A DNA stretch of 64,000 bases from Gemmobacter sp. 24YEA27 (lineage in GTDB: Bacteria; Pseudomonadota; Alphaproteobacteria; Rhodobacterales; Rhodobacteraceae): NCBI RefSeq assembly GCF_030052995.1, contig NZ_JASJPW010000001.1, positions 1,788,001-1,852,000 on the forward strand. The letters are read 5' to 3'. A model generated the notes under the pieces. It was not told where the DNA came from and did not search any database. It worked only from the letters and a program-made list of their open reading frames with translations. The translations under genes were made by a program, and so were the position numbers. Position 1 is the first letter of the stretch. Every line of letters begins with the position of its first letter. This document shows, one piece after another, positions 56,282-64,000 of this stretch.

Positions 56282-56962
56282 CTACTCATTCCCGAGCCCT
56301 TCGACCAGAGGGACAAACCGCACCGGGCGAAGTTCCTCGTAGTCGAAGCCGTTCGGCAGCCGTTTCACCCGGATCAGCTGTTGCACCGTATCGGATTGCC
56401 CGACCGGCAGCACCATGATGCCACCCGGTTTCAGCTGCGCGAGCAACGGTCCCGGCGGGTCTTCGGCGGCGGCGGTCACGAGGATGCGGTCGAACGGTGC
56501 CTGATCGGGCAGGCCGAAAGAGCCATCCCGCGCCAGCGCCGTCACATTGGTCAGGCCCATCGCTGCGAAAATATCCTGCGCTTCGCGCGAGAGGCGCCGC
56601 CAGCGGTCGACCGTATAGACCCTTCGCGCCAGCGAGGACAGGATCGCCGCCTGGTAGCCCGAGCCGGTGCCGATCTCGAGCACGGTATCGCGCGGCCCGA
56701 CCTGAAGCGCCTGGGTCATCAGCCCCACAATCGAGGGCTGCGAGATCGTCTGGCCGCAAGAGATTGGCAGCGGCATGTCATCATAGGCGCGCGCGGCAAA
56801 GACGCCTTTCACAAAGCGGCCGCGATCGACTTTTTCCATGGCCGAGAGCACGCGGCTGTCGGTCACCCCATGCGAGCGCAAGGCAAAAAGAAAACGCATT
56901 TTTCGTTCGGCATGGCTGCCGGAGGCCTCATCTTCCGTATCCTCCGGCTGCCATGCGCTCAT
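56282..56962 (-). CDS. pcm: Protein-L-isoaspartate O-methyltransferase
   Basis: Repairs isomerised aspartyl residues by methyl transfer from S-adenosylmethionine. Motifs: [20 protein letters not shown], the SAM site [19 protein letters not shown] and [20 protein letters not shown]. 226 residues. It overlaps the end of surE by four bases. Confidence 0.95.
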   Translation of the reverse strand: MSAWQPEDTEDEASGSHAERKMRFLFALRSHGVTDSRVLSAMEKVDRGRFVKGVFAARAYDDMPLPISCGQTISQPSIVGLMTQALQVGPRDTVLEIGTGSGYQAAILSSLARRVYTVDRWRRLSREAQDIFAAMGLTNVTALARDGSFGLPDQAPFDRILVTAAAEDPPGPLLAQLKPGGIMVLPVGQSDTVQQLIRVKRLPNGFDYEELRPVRFVPLVEGLGNE

Positions 56963-57744
56963 CCGAGGCGCGCCGCCAGATCGGCGAGCAGGTCATGGGC
57001 GGTCAGATCGGCGCGCAACGGCGTGACCGAGATATGACCGGCAAGGTTCACCTCGGCATCGGTCCCGGGAAGAGTGGGGCTGTGTTGCGGCCCGCCTTTG
57101 ATCCAGAGGAACCGGCGCCCATTGGGCGAGACCTGACCTTCGGCCGAGAAAGCCGTGTCGCGGCGGAAGCCCTGGGCGGCCACGCGCAAGGGTTTGGTCT
57201 CCGCCGCCGGCAGCGGCGGGAAATTCACATTGTAAAAGATGCGGTAATCATCTTCGGTCCAGATGCCATTTTCCAGCAGGCGGCGGATCACCCCGGCGCC
57301 ATGGACCCGCGCGCTTTCGAACTGGTCGGGAAGACCCTCAGTCTCGGGCCCCATATATTGCGACAGGGCGATGGCGGGGATGCCTTGCAGCGCGCCTTCC
57401 ATCGCGGCGCCGATGGTGCCGGAATAAAGCACATTCTCGGCCGAGTTATTGCCGCGGTTCACGCCCGACAGCACCAGATCGGGCCTGGCGCCCTGAAGCA
57501 CATCATAGATCGCCGCCAGCACGCAATCGGCGGGGCTGCCTTCGGCCGCATAGCGGCGATGGCCGAGTTTCGCGATGGCCATGGGCTTGTTGTAGCTGAT
57601 GCAATGGCCGACGCCGGATTGCTCGAAAGCGGGGGCGACGGTCCAGACTTCTCCGCCCGGTCCGGCGATCTCGGTGGCGATCTCGTACAGCACTTCAAGC
57701 CCCTGGGCGTTGATGCCGTCATCATTGGTGATCAGAATGCGCAT
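56959..57744 (-). CDS. surE: 5'/3'-nucleotidase SurE
   Basis: Metal-dependent nucleoside monophosphatase with a role in stationary-phase survival. The metal-binding N-terminus [19 protein letters not shown] and [20 protein letters not shown] are diagnostic. 261 residues. The order surE-pcm-lipoprotein matches the E. coli surE-pcm-nlpD arrangement. Confidence 0.96.
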   Translation of the reverse strand: MRILITNDDGINAQGLEVLYEIATEIAGPGGEVWTVAPAFEQSGVGHCISYNKPMAIAKLGHRRYAAEGSPADCVLAAIYDVLQGARPDLVLSGVNRGNNSAENVLYSGTIGAAMEGALQGIPAIALSQYMGPETEGLPDQFESARVHGAGVIRRLLENGIWTEDDYRIFYNVNFPPLPAAETKPLRVAAQGFRRDTAFSAEGQVSPNGRRFLWIKGGPQHSPTLPGTDAEVNLAGHISVTPLRADLTAHDLLADLAARLG

Positions 57745-57990
57745 GATATCCTCTGGCTGGACTTCTGATTAGCCGCATCGGGGCTTTGCTACAAGCTATG
57801 TGGCCCCGAAAGACCCGTCTGCCGCCCTGAATGATGTGTATATGCCCGGTGCCAATACCGCAGATTGCGGCAAGGCGGAGCCCTGTCGCGTTAAGCCTGC
57901 CGCGCTGAACCCGCCGCGTCTGATGTCGCAAAGCTGCGTGACGGCGGTGGGGGACTTGCCGCGAGAGGGCAGAGGCCTTAGCTCTGGGCC

Positions 57991-58788
57991 ATGCGCAAAT
58001 TCATCCCCTTTCTGAAAAAACCGCCGCTGGTTCCGGTGATCCGTCTTGAGGGCCAGATCGGCCAGGGAGGGCGGGCGCTCAATGATGCGGGCCTTGCTCT
58101 GGCGATCGAGCGCGCCTTTTCGCGCGGCAGGCCTGCGGCTGTGGCACTGGCGATCAATTCGCCCGGCGGCTCGCCGGTGCAATCAAGCCTGATCGCGGCG
58201 CGGATCCGCCGGCTGGCCGAAGACAAGAAGATCCCCGTCCATGCCTTTGTCGAGGATGTGGCAGCCTCGGGCGGCTATTGGCTGGCGACGGCTGCCGACG
58301 ATATCTGGGTCGATGCAAGCTCGATCATCGGCTCGATCGGGGTGATCATGGCGGGCTTTGGTCTGACCGATCTGATTGCCCGCCACGGGATCGAGCGCCG
58401 CGTCCATACGGCTGGCACGTCGAAAAGTTTTGCCGACCCGTTCCGGCCGCAGAGCGAGGAGGATGTCGCCCGCATCCGCGCGCTGCTGACGCCGCTGCAT
58501 GAAAACTTCATCGCCCATGTAAAGGCCCGGCGCGGGGCCAGGCTGGATGCCGGGGCCGATCTCTTCAACGCCGATATTTGGCTGGGCCAGCAGGCGGTGG
58601 ATCTGGGCCTTGTCGATGGCGTCGCGCATCTGAAACCGAAGCTGCGCGAGATCTACGGCGACAAGGTCCGCCTGCTGCCGGTGACCACCCGCAAACGCGG
58701 GCTGCTCAGCCGTTTCGGCCTCAACCTTGGCGAGGCGGCGCTGGCTGCCGCAGAGGAGCGCGCGATGTTTGCACGTTACGGGCTCTGA
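57991..58788 (+). CDS. S49-family signal peptide peptidase (SppA-like)
   Basis: A 265-residue serine peptidase with no clear signal peptide. It has AINSPGGSPVQSSLIAARIR, the active serine in VAASGGYWLATAADDIWVDA and the lysine-side region SSIIGSIGVIMAGFGLTDLI. Bacterial SppA-type enzymes degrade cleaved signal peptides. Its length is that of a single-domain relative. Two short genes follow within a few bases. Confidence 0.88.
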   Translation: MRKFIPFLKKPPLVPVIRLEGQIGQGGRALNDAGLALAIERAFSRGRPAAVALAINSPGGSPVQSSLIAARIRRLAEDKKIPVHAFVEDVAASGGYWLATAADDIWVDASSIIGSIGVIMAGFGLTDLIARHGIERRVHTAGTSKSFADPFRPQSEEDVARIRALLTPLHENFIAHVKARRGARLDAGADLFNADIWLGQQAVDLGLVDGVAHLKPKLREIYGDKVRLLPVTTRKRGLLSRFGLNLGEAALAAAEERAMFARYGL

Positions 58789-58789
58789 C

Positions 58790-58972
58790 ATGGTGTGGAA
58801 AATCATCCTCATTTTTCTCTGCGCCATGGCTCTAGTCGGGATGATCGGCAAGATCCTGTTCCCCGATGCGCGGATGCTGCGCGGGCGCCCGGCAAAGGCC
58901 GGAAAATGCGGGCAGTGTGGCCGGCCATTGCTGGGGCGCTCGCCCTGTGACTGCCGCAAGGGGAAAAAGTGA
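58790..58972 (+). CDS. 60-residue membrane protein with cysteine-rich tail
   Basis: One N-terminal membrane helix (ILIFLCAMALVGMIGKILF) is followed by a basic stretch and a cysteine cluster (KCGQCGRPLLGRSPCDC) that looks like a small zinc ribbon. It starts one base after the S49 gene and overlaps the next start by four bases. Confidence 0.7.
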   Translation: MVWKIILIFLCAMALVGMIGKILFPDARMLRGRPAKAGKCGQCGRPLLGRSPCDCRKGKK

Positions 58973-59754
58973 AGACGGCGCTGGTCACCGGGGCCGGGCG
59001 CAGGCTTGGCCGCGCGATGGCGCTCTATCTGGCCGGTCGCGGCTGGGATGTGGCGGTGCATTACCAGCGCTCCGGGGCGGCGGCGGCAGAGGTGGCGGCA
59101 GAGATCACCGCGCTTGGCCGGCGCGCGGTGGCCTTAAAGGCCGATCTGCTGGATGAGGCCGCCTGTGAGGCACTGATACCTGCGGCAGTGGCAGAACTTG
59201 GGCCGCTGACGCTTCTGGTGAACAATGCCTCGATTTTCGAGGCGGACACGATCCGCACAGCAACACGCGAAAGCTGGGATCGCCATATCGGATCGAACCT
59301 GCGCGCGCCCTATCTGCTGATCCAGGGCTTTGCCTGCCAATGCCCGCCTGCGCTGACCGATGCGGCTGGCGAGCGGCTGGCGCGGGGGATGGTGGTCAAT
59401 ATGATTGACCAGCGGGTGCTGGCACCGGGGCCGGATTTCTCGACCTATACGATTGCCAAAATGGGCCTCTGGGCGCTGACGCAAACGGCGGCGCAGGAGC
59501 TTGCGCCCGATATCCGCGTCAATGCCATCGGGCCGGGGCCGACTTTGATCGCGGAGAGCCAGTCCGAGGCCGATTATGGCGCGGAACGCCGCGGCACGGT
59601 TTTGCAGCGCGGTGTCGGTCTGGATGACATCACTTCCGCGCTTGGCTACCTGACAGAGAGCCCCGCCGTGACCGGCCAGATGATCGCGGTTGATGCCGGT
59701 CAGCACCTCGGCGCCCGGGGGGCGGGCGCGTTCCGGCCGGGGCAGGGGCGTTAA
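58969..59754 (+). CDS. SDR family oxidoreductase upstream of uvrC
   Basis: A 261-residue short-chain dehydrogenase. Cofactor motif TGAGRRLGRAMALYLAGRGW, NNAS in LLVNNASIF, and YTIAKMG as the YxxxK catalytic motif. The TGAGRRLG glycine motif is typical of pteridine-reductase-like members. Start is GTG 58969, overlapping the previous gene. The C-terminal residues (GQHLGARGAGAFRPGQGR) are a Gly/Arg-rich tail. Confidence 0.86.
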   Translation: MKTALVTGAGRRLGRAMALYLAGRGWDVAVHYQRSGAAAAEVAAEITALGRRAVALKADLLDEAACEALIPAAVAELGPLTLLVNNASIFEADTIRTATRESWDRHIGSNLRAPYLLIQGFACQCPPALTDAAGERLARGMVVNMIDQRVLAPGPDFSTYTIAKMGLWALTQTAAQELAPDIRVNAIGPGPTLIAESQSEADYGAERRGTVLQRGVGLDDITSALGYLTESPAVTGQMIAVDAGQHLGARGAGAFRPGQGR

Positions 59755-59943
59755 CTTGTCCACTTTCGCCCCTTGCTTCACAAGCCTGTTACGAAAAGGC
59801 CTGATTTCTCAACGCCTTGTCGTGAGTGAGAAAATATTCTGCTGTTTTTCAATGCCTTATGAAAATGCACAAAAATTAGGCAAATCGGTGAGGCCTGCCG
59901 AAAACAAGGAAAATTCCGGCTTCCGGAAAGTTTCTCCTCATAC

Positions 59944-59952
59944 TTATCCACA
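59944..59952 (+). promoter_or_regulatory. Perfect DnaA-box sequence upstream of uvrC
   Basis: TTATCCACA matches the DnaA-box consensus exactly. It lies in an AT-rich stretch (about 59810-59960) of the 326-base gap before uvrC. No cluster of boxes is present, so an origin is not indicated; regulation of the downstream gene or chance is possible. Confidence 0.4.
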
Positions 59953-60080
59953 GAAACGGTGGACTTCTTCCCTCTTGCTCCTGGCTCTGGTTCATTGCAG
60001 CGCGGAGGCAGAATCGTGACCTTCTGCATTTGTCTTTTGCCGGGAACGGAAATGTCAGCGGATGCGCCACGGGGCAGGCC

Positions 60081-61934
60081 ATGAGCACAGCGACACGCAG
60101 CGGATATGAGGTGATCCAGGACTATCTGCGGCTGCTTGACGGCAGCCCGGGGGTGTACCGGATGCTCAATGCCGCCTCCGAGGTGCTTTATGTCGGCAAG
60201 GCGCGCAATCTGAAGGCGCGGGTGTCGAATTATGCGCGCCCGACCGGCAATTCGAACCGTATCCAGCGGATGATCTCCGAGACGCAGTCGATGATGTTCC
60301 TGACGACCCGCACCGAGGTCGAGGCGCTGCTTTTGGAACAGAACCTGATCAAGCAGCTGAAGCCGCGCTACAATGTGCTGATGCGGGACGACAAGTCCTT
60401 CCCCTATATCCTGATCGGCGGCGCGCATGATTTCCCGCAGCTGAAAAAGCATCGCGGCGCGCGGAAGGAAAAGGGCAGCTATTTCGGGCCGTTTGCGAGC
60501 GCCGGCGCAGTGAACCGGACGCTAAACCAGTTGCAGAAGGTGTTCCTGCTGCGCAATTGCACCGACAGCGTGTTCGCCAGCCGGACGCGGCCCTGCCTGC
60601 AATATCAGATCAAACGCTGTGCGGCTCCTTGCGTGGGGAAGGTGTCAGAGGCGGAATATGACGCGCTGGTCCAGGATGCCGGGCGGTTTTTGTCGGGGAA
60701 ATCCTCGACCATCCAGGCCGAGCTTGCGGGGCAGATGCAAAAGGCCTCGGATCAGCTGGAATTCGAACGTGCGGCGGCTTTGCGCGACCGGATCCAGGCG
60801 CTGACGGCGGTGCAGACTTCGCAGGGGATCAACCCGCGCACGGTTTCCGAGGCGGATATCGTGGCGCTGCATCTCGATCATGGCCAGGCCTGTGTGCAGG
60901 TGTTTTTCATCCGCGCGAATCAGTCCTGGGGCAATCAGGATTTCTACCCGAAAACCGGCTCGGGCGCGGAGGAGGCCGAGATCATCGAGGCCTTCCTGAC
61001 GCAGTTTTACGACAATAAGGAACCGCCGCGCCTCGTGTTGCTGTCACATGCGCCGGAAGACCCCGATCTGGTCAGCGCGGCACTGAGCGAGCGCGCCGGC
61101 CATAAGGTCGAGCTTGCGGTGCCGCAGCGGGGCGAAAAGGCCGAGCTGGTCGAGAATGCCGCGAGGAATGCCCGTGAAAGCCTTGCGCGGCGGATGTCGG
61201 AATCGGCGACGCAACGGCGGTTGCTTGACGGGCTGGCCGAGGCCTTCGGGCTGGAAGGCCCGCCTGACCGTATTGAGATCTATGACAACGCCCATATCCA
61301 GGGCGCGCATCCGATCGGCGGCATGGTGGTGGCGGGGCCGGAGGGCTTTCTGAAATCGCAATATCGCAAGTTCAATATCAAGGGCGCGGCCGGTGCGGCC
61401 GGTGACGATTTCGGCATGATGCGCGAGGTGATGACGCGGCGGTTTGAACGGCTGGTGCGCGAAGATCCGGACCGGCAATCCGATGCCTGGCCGGATCTCC
61501 TGCTGATCGACGGCGGCGCGGGGCAGATTTCGGCGGTCGAAGAGATCCTTGCCGATCTGGGGATCGAGGATATGCAGGTGATCGGGGTCGCGAAGGGCAT
61601 TGACCGCGACCACGGCAAGGAAGAATTCCACCGCAAGGGCCAGCGTCCCTTCGCGCTGCAACGCAATGATCCGGTGCTCTATTTCATCCAGCGTCTGCGC
61701 GATGAGGCGCATCGCTGGGCCAATGGCGCGCATCGGGCGAAACGCGCGAAAGTGGTCAGCGCAACGCCGCTCGATGAGATCCCGGGCGTTGGGGCGGCGA
61801 GGAAACGCGCCTTGCTGGCGCATTTCGGCTCGGCCAGGGCGGTCAGTCGGGCGGCCTTGCCGGACCTGATGGCGGTCGAGGGGATTTCCGAAGCGATGGC
61901 CGAAACAGTCTATAATTTCTTCCATCGCGAGTAG
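60081..61934 (+). CDS. uvrC: Excinuclease ABC subunit C
   Basis: Makes both incisions in nucleotide excision repair. Order: GIY-YIG nuclease ([20 protein letters not shown]), a cysteine pair region ([18 protein letters not shown]), the UvrB-contact helix ([19 protein letters not shown]), the RNase-H-like nuclease ([20 protein letters not shown]) and a C-terminal helix-hairpin-helix ([20 protein letters not shown]). The ATG at 60081 gives 617 residues, normal for the family; a TTG at 60030 is an alternative. Confidence 0.95.
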   Translation: MSTATRSGYEVIQDYLRLLDGSPGVYRMLNAASEVLYVGKARNLKARVSNYARPTGNSNRIQRMISETQSMMFLTTRTEVEALLLEQNLIKQLKPRYNVLMRDDKSFPYILIGGAHDFPQLKKHRGARKEKGSYFGPFASAGAVNRTLNQLQKVFLLRNCTDSVFASRTRPCLQYQIKRCAAPCVGKVSEAEYDALVQDAGRFLSGKSSTIQAELAGQMQKASDQLEFERAAALRDRIQALTAVQTSQGINPRTVSEADIVALHLDHGQACVQVFFIRANQSWGNQDFYPKTGSGAEEAEIIEAFLTQFYDNKEPPRLVLLSHAPEDPDLVSAALSERAGHKVELAVPQRGEKAELVENAARNARESLARRMSESATQRRLLDGLAEAFGLEGPPDRIEIYDNAHIQGAHPIGGMVVAGPEGFLKSQYRKFNIKGAAGAAGDDFGMMREVMTRRFERLVREDPDRQSDAWPDLLLIDGGAGQISAVEEILADLGIEDMQVIGVAKGIDRDHGKEEFHRKGQRPFALQRNDPVLYFIQRLRDEAHRWANGAHRAKRAKVVSATPLDEIPGVGAARKRALLAHFGSARAVSRAALPDLMAVEGISEAMAETVYNFFHRE

Positions 61935-61947
61935 GGGCCTGTCGCCA

Positions 61948-61996
61948 GGGGTTTCGTACCCCCGGACCCCCGCGGGATATCTATCGACAGAAAATG
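61948..61996 (+). terminator. Terminator hairpin and degenerate gene-end motif after uvrC
   Basis: GGGG at 61948-61951 pairs with CCCC at 61959-61962 across TTTCGTA. The sequence CGGGATATCTATCGACAGAA follows at 61973-61992, a degraded form of the gene-end motif seen at 10346 and 54887. Confidence 0.5.
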
Positions 61997-62021
61997 AGCG
62001 GAGCTTCAGGCGGGGGGCAAT

Positions 62022-62691
62022 ATGCGGTTTCTGGATTTCACCTCATGGCAGACATTGCTGGCGACGGTTGCCAGTTTGCTGCTGGTGACGCTGATCGGTG
62101 TGGGGATCCGCATTGTTATGATGCTGACGATTCAACAGCGTCAGCAACGGATGAACCGTCAGATCAATGAGCGGCTGAAAGTGCTGATCGCGGCTTACAA
62201 GGTGCTGGGCGGATCATTCACGGGCACGCTGACGGTCGATCCGACCCATTTGCGTGACCTGCGGGCCCGGCTGGAAGCCGAGGGCGCCGAGGCAGAGGTG
62301 ATCACCTCTTCGGCCAGCCGGCTGGAGCGGACGCGGGTGGTGCGCGATGCGGTCGAGGCGGCGCTGTCGGATATCATCCTGCTCGGGACAGAGGAGCAGG
62401 TGCGGCTTGCGGCCGCAGCCGCGGCCGATATGGCGGCGGGCGGCCGGTGCCGACGGCGGAGCTGGTCGTCTCACTGCGCGCCTATATCCGCGTGGCGCTG
62501 GATCTGGAGCCGGTGCCGGGGGATGTGGTGATCCCGTCCCAGGGGCCGACGCGGGGCGGCGCTGCGGCGGGAAAATCCGGGGGCGTGGCGGGGATGGCGG
62601 CGGCTCTGGTGGCGGTGGCGGCGGTATGGGCGGCGGTGGCATGGGGGGCATGGGGATCGGACCGGGTCGGCGCGAGGGCGAAAACGGCTGA
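62022..62691 (+). pseudogene. Membrane-anchored protein with Gly/Met-rich tail, frameshifted
   Basis: The first 140 residues are in frame: one membrane helix (LATVASLLLVTLIGVGIRIV), a basic helix and a coiled-coil-like stretch ending LLGTEEQVRLAAAAAADMAA. One base appears lost near 62441, after which the text continues as TAELVVSLRAYIRVALDLEP in a second frame. A second loss near 62570-62590 leads to a tail of Gly and Met (GGGSGGGGGGMGGGGMGGMG) ending at 62691. I do not recognise the family. It precedes the PAS gene on the same strand. Confidence 0.55.
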
Positions 62692-62759
62692 GGCGGCTGG
62701 AAAGGAGTCCTTAAACCTCTGGCGGCACTATGGGGTGATTCTGATCGACAGGTGCCGAT

Positions 62760-64000
62760 GTGACCCGCCCGACCGAGCTGACCGATAATTGTGAGGCTGA
62801 ATTCGCCTTTTCCGAACTGATCTATTCGCGCACCTGTCCGCGCGGGCTGATCCGGTCGGGGAATTCCGTGTTCCGACGCATGGCAGGGATCCCCTGGTCC
62901 GATCTGATCGGGGCACCGCACCGGGTTATCCGCCACCCCGATATGCCGAAAGGGTTCTTCTACCTGTTCTGGCAAATGCTGAAAGCGGGCGAGCCTGCGG
63001 TCGGCTATGTAAAAACCGCAAAGCGGATGGCGGCTATTACTGGGTCCTCGCGGCGGCAATGCCCTGCGAAGGGGGGTTCTTTTCGGTAAGGTTGCGCCCC
63101 TCAAGCCCGATTTTTGAAAAGATCCGGTCGGAATATGCCGGTTTGCGCGAGCGCGAACAAAGCGAGGGACTGACCCCGAAGCCTCGTCGCAGATCCTGCT
63201 GGCGCGGCTCGCAGAGCTGGGGTTCCCGAGCTATGATGCCTTTGCGGCCCAGGCGCTCGCGACAGAAATCCGGTCGCGGGATATGCAGCTGAAACGGTCG
63301 GTGGATCGCAGCACCGAGACGCTGGCCTCGCTCCTGAACCTGCTTGTCGAAACACTATCGGAACAGGCGCGGCTGGTGTCGCAGTTTTCCGATCTGGTGC
63401 TGCTGCCGGTGAATATGCGACTGGTTGCGGCCAGGCTGGAACCCCAGGGCGGGCCGATCAGCCAGATTTCGGTGAATTACAAGAATTCCTCGGAAGAGAT
63501 CTCGCGCCGGCTTGCGGAATTCGTATCTGGCAAGGGCAATCTTTGTGGCCAGATGGCCAGCGCCGTGCGCCGAAGCCTGATCCTCGCCGGCACGTCGCGG
63601 CTCCAGGGCGAGCTGGTCGAGATCTACAATACTGGCGAAAGGGTTGAACGCGAAAAAGACGGCGAGGAGCGACGGGTCGAAGGCAAGGTTCTGGAAGGGG
63701 TGATCCGCGATTCCCGCAGCTCGGCTCAGGTTTCCCTGAAAGAGGCCGGCAAGCTGGCGGGGATTCTCAATGAGGCCAGCATGGATCTCAGGCGGATGAT
63801 CCTGGGCCTTGATACGATCCGCATTCTGGCCCGCGTGGAAAGCCGCAAGACCCAGAACAGCCAGACCGCGCTGACCGCCACAATTGACCGCATTGACGAG
63901 GTGCAGGCGTCGGTCTCGGAAAGCCTGAAGGCATTGATGGATCGTTCTGCCGCGATTGATCAGGCACTGACCCTGCTGCGTGCGCCTGACCGCAGCAAGG
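62760..64000 (+). pseudogene. PAS-domain protein with receptor-like helices, frameshifted, cut by window end
   Basis: Starts at GTG 62760. An Aer-type PAS domain is clear (GNSVFRRMAGIPWSDLIGAP, then HPDMPKGFFYLFWQMLKAGE). One A appears lost from the run at 63011-63015 and one G near 63180; joining the frames gives YYWVLAAAMPCEGGFFSVRL and then a long helical region (VDRSTETLASLLNLLVETLS, NMRLVAARLEPQGGPISQIS, SSEEISRRLAEFV) still open at 64000. The conserved chemoreceptor tip is not recognisable in the visible part. It probably senses redox, light or a ligand; the partner is unknown. Confidence 0.7.

Noticed and set aside
59800-60080. A replication origin before uvrC
   Set aside because: Only one DnaA box is seen, with no box cluster, no dnaA/dnaN/hemE neighbours and no clear GC-skew change that I can judge by eye.

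Overview
The window reads as a chromosomal segment of an alphaproteobacterium of the order Rhodobacterales (Paracoccus/Rhodobacter-like). Support comes from high G+C coding sequence, a complex I (nuo) operon with small extra reading frames between the subunit genes, including DUF5333-, DUF5337- and DUF3291-like proteins, a surE-pcm-LysM/M23 block, a tatABC-ATPase block and a Hint-domain protein. A repeated gene-end motif (GGGGATATTTAA followed by GACAGATGAAA) is, from memory, common in this group. The genus cannot be fixed from sequence alone.

Layout. 1-14.3 kb is housekeeping: thrC 3' end, an M16 peptidase, a GNAT acetyltransferase, a FAD-linked oxidase, mtnP-apt (methylthioadenosine phosphorylase feeding adenine phosphoribosyltransferase), lysC, the nitrogen-type PTS enzyme I ptsP, an MFS transporter and a DegT-type aminotransferase. 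14.6-34.2 kb is a complete nuoA-N operon for proton-pumping NADH:quinone oxidoreductase. About a dozen small genes lie between its subunits, and most encode exported or membrane proteins. birA, coaX and rnj follow in the same direction. 37.4-42.0 kb is an accessory gap with hairpin arrays, one IS3-family element inserted inside another, and no convincing host gene. 42.0-64.0 kb returns to housekeeping: a DEAD-box helicase, prfC, a Hint protein, an SDR enzyme, tatABC plus a DUF815-like ATPase, a CNNM/CorC protein, surE-pcm-LysM/M23, an S49 peptidase and uvrC, ending in a PAS protein cut by the window edge.

The main irregularity is data quality or gene decay. Conserved genes carry single-base insertions and deletions, densest in nuoA-D (about 12 in 1.7 kb). 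Others affect the aminotransferase, a collagen-like gene, birA, a zinc-ribbon gene, an IS3 OrfB and the last two genes. Each conserved protein continues correctly in the next frame and many sites are G, C or A runs, so I read most as sequencing or assembly errors. That cannot be settled from the sequence alone.

The best candidates for under-described biology are the exported and membrane mini-genes inside the nuo operon, the collagen-like protein between nuoI and nuoJ, the back-to-back hairpin arrays at three intergenic sites, and the PAS protein at the right edge, whose receptor-like part lacks a recognisable classical chemoreceptor tip. I found no convincing defence system, CRISPR array, prophage, tRNA or rRNA gene.
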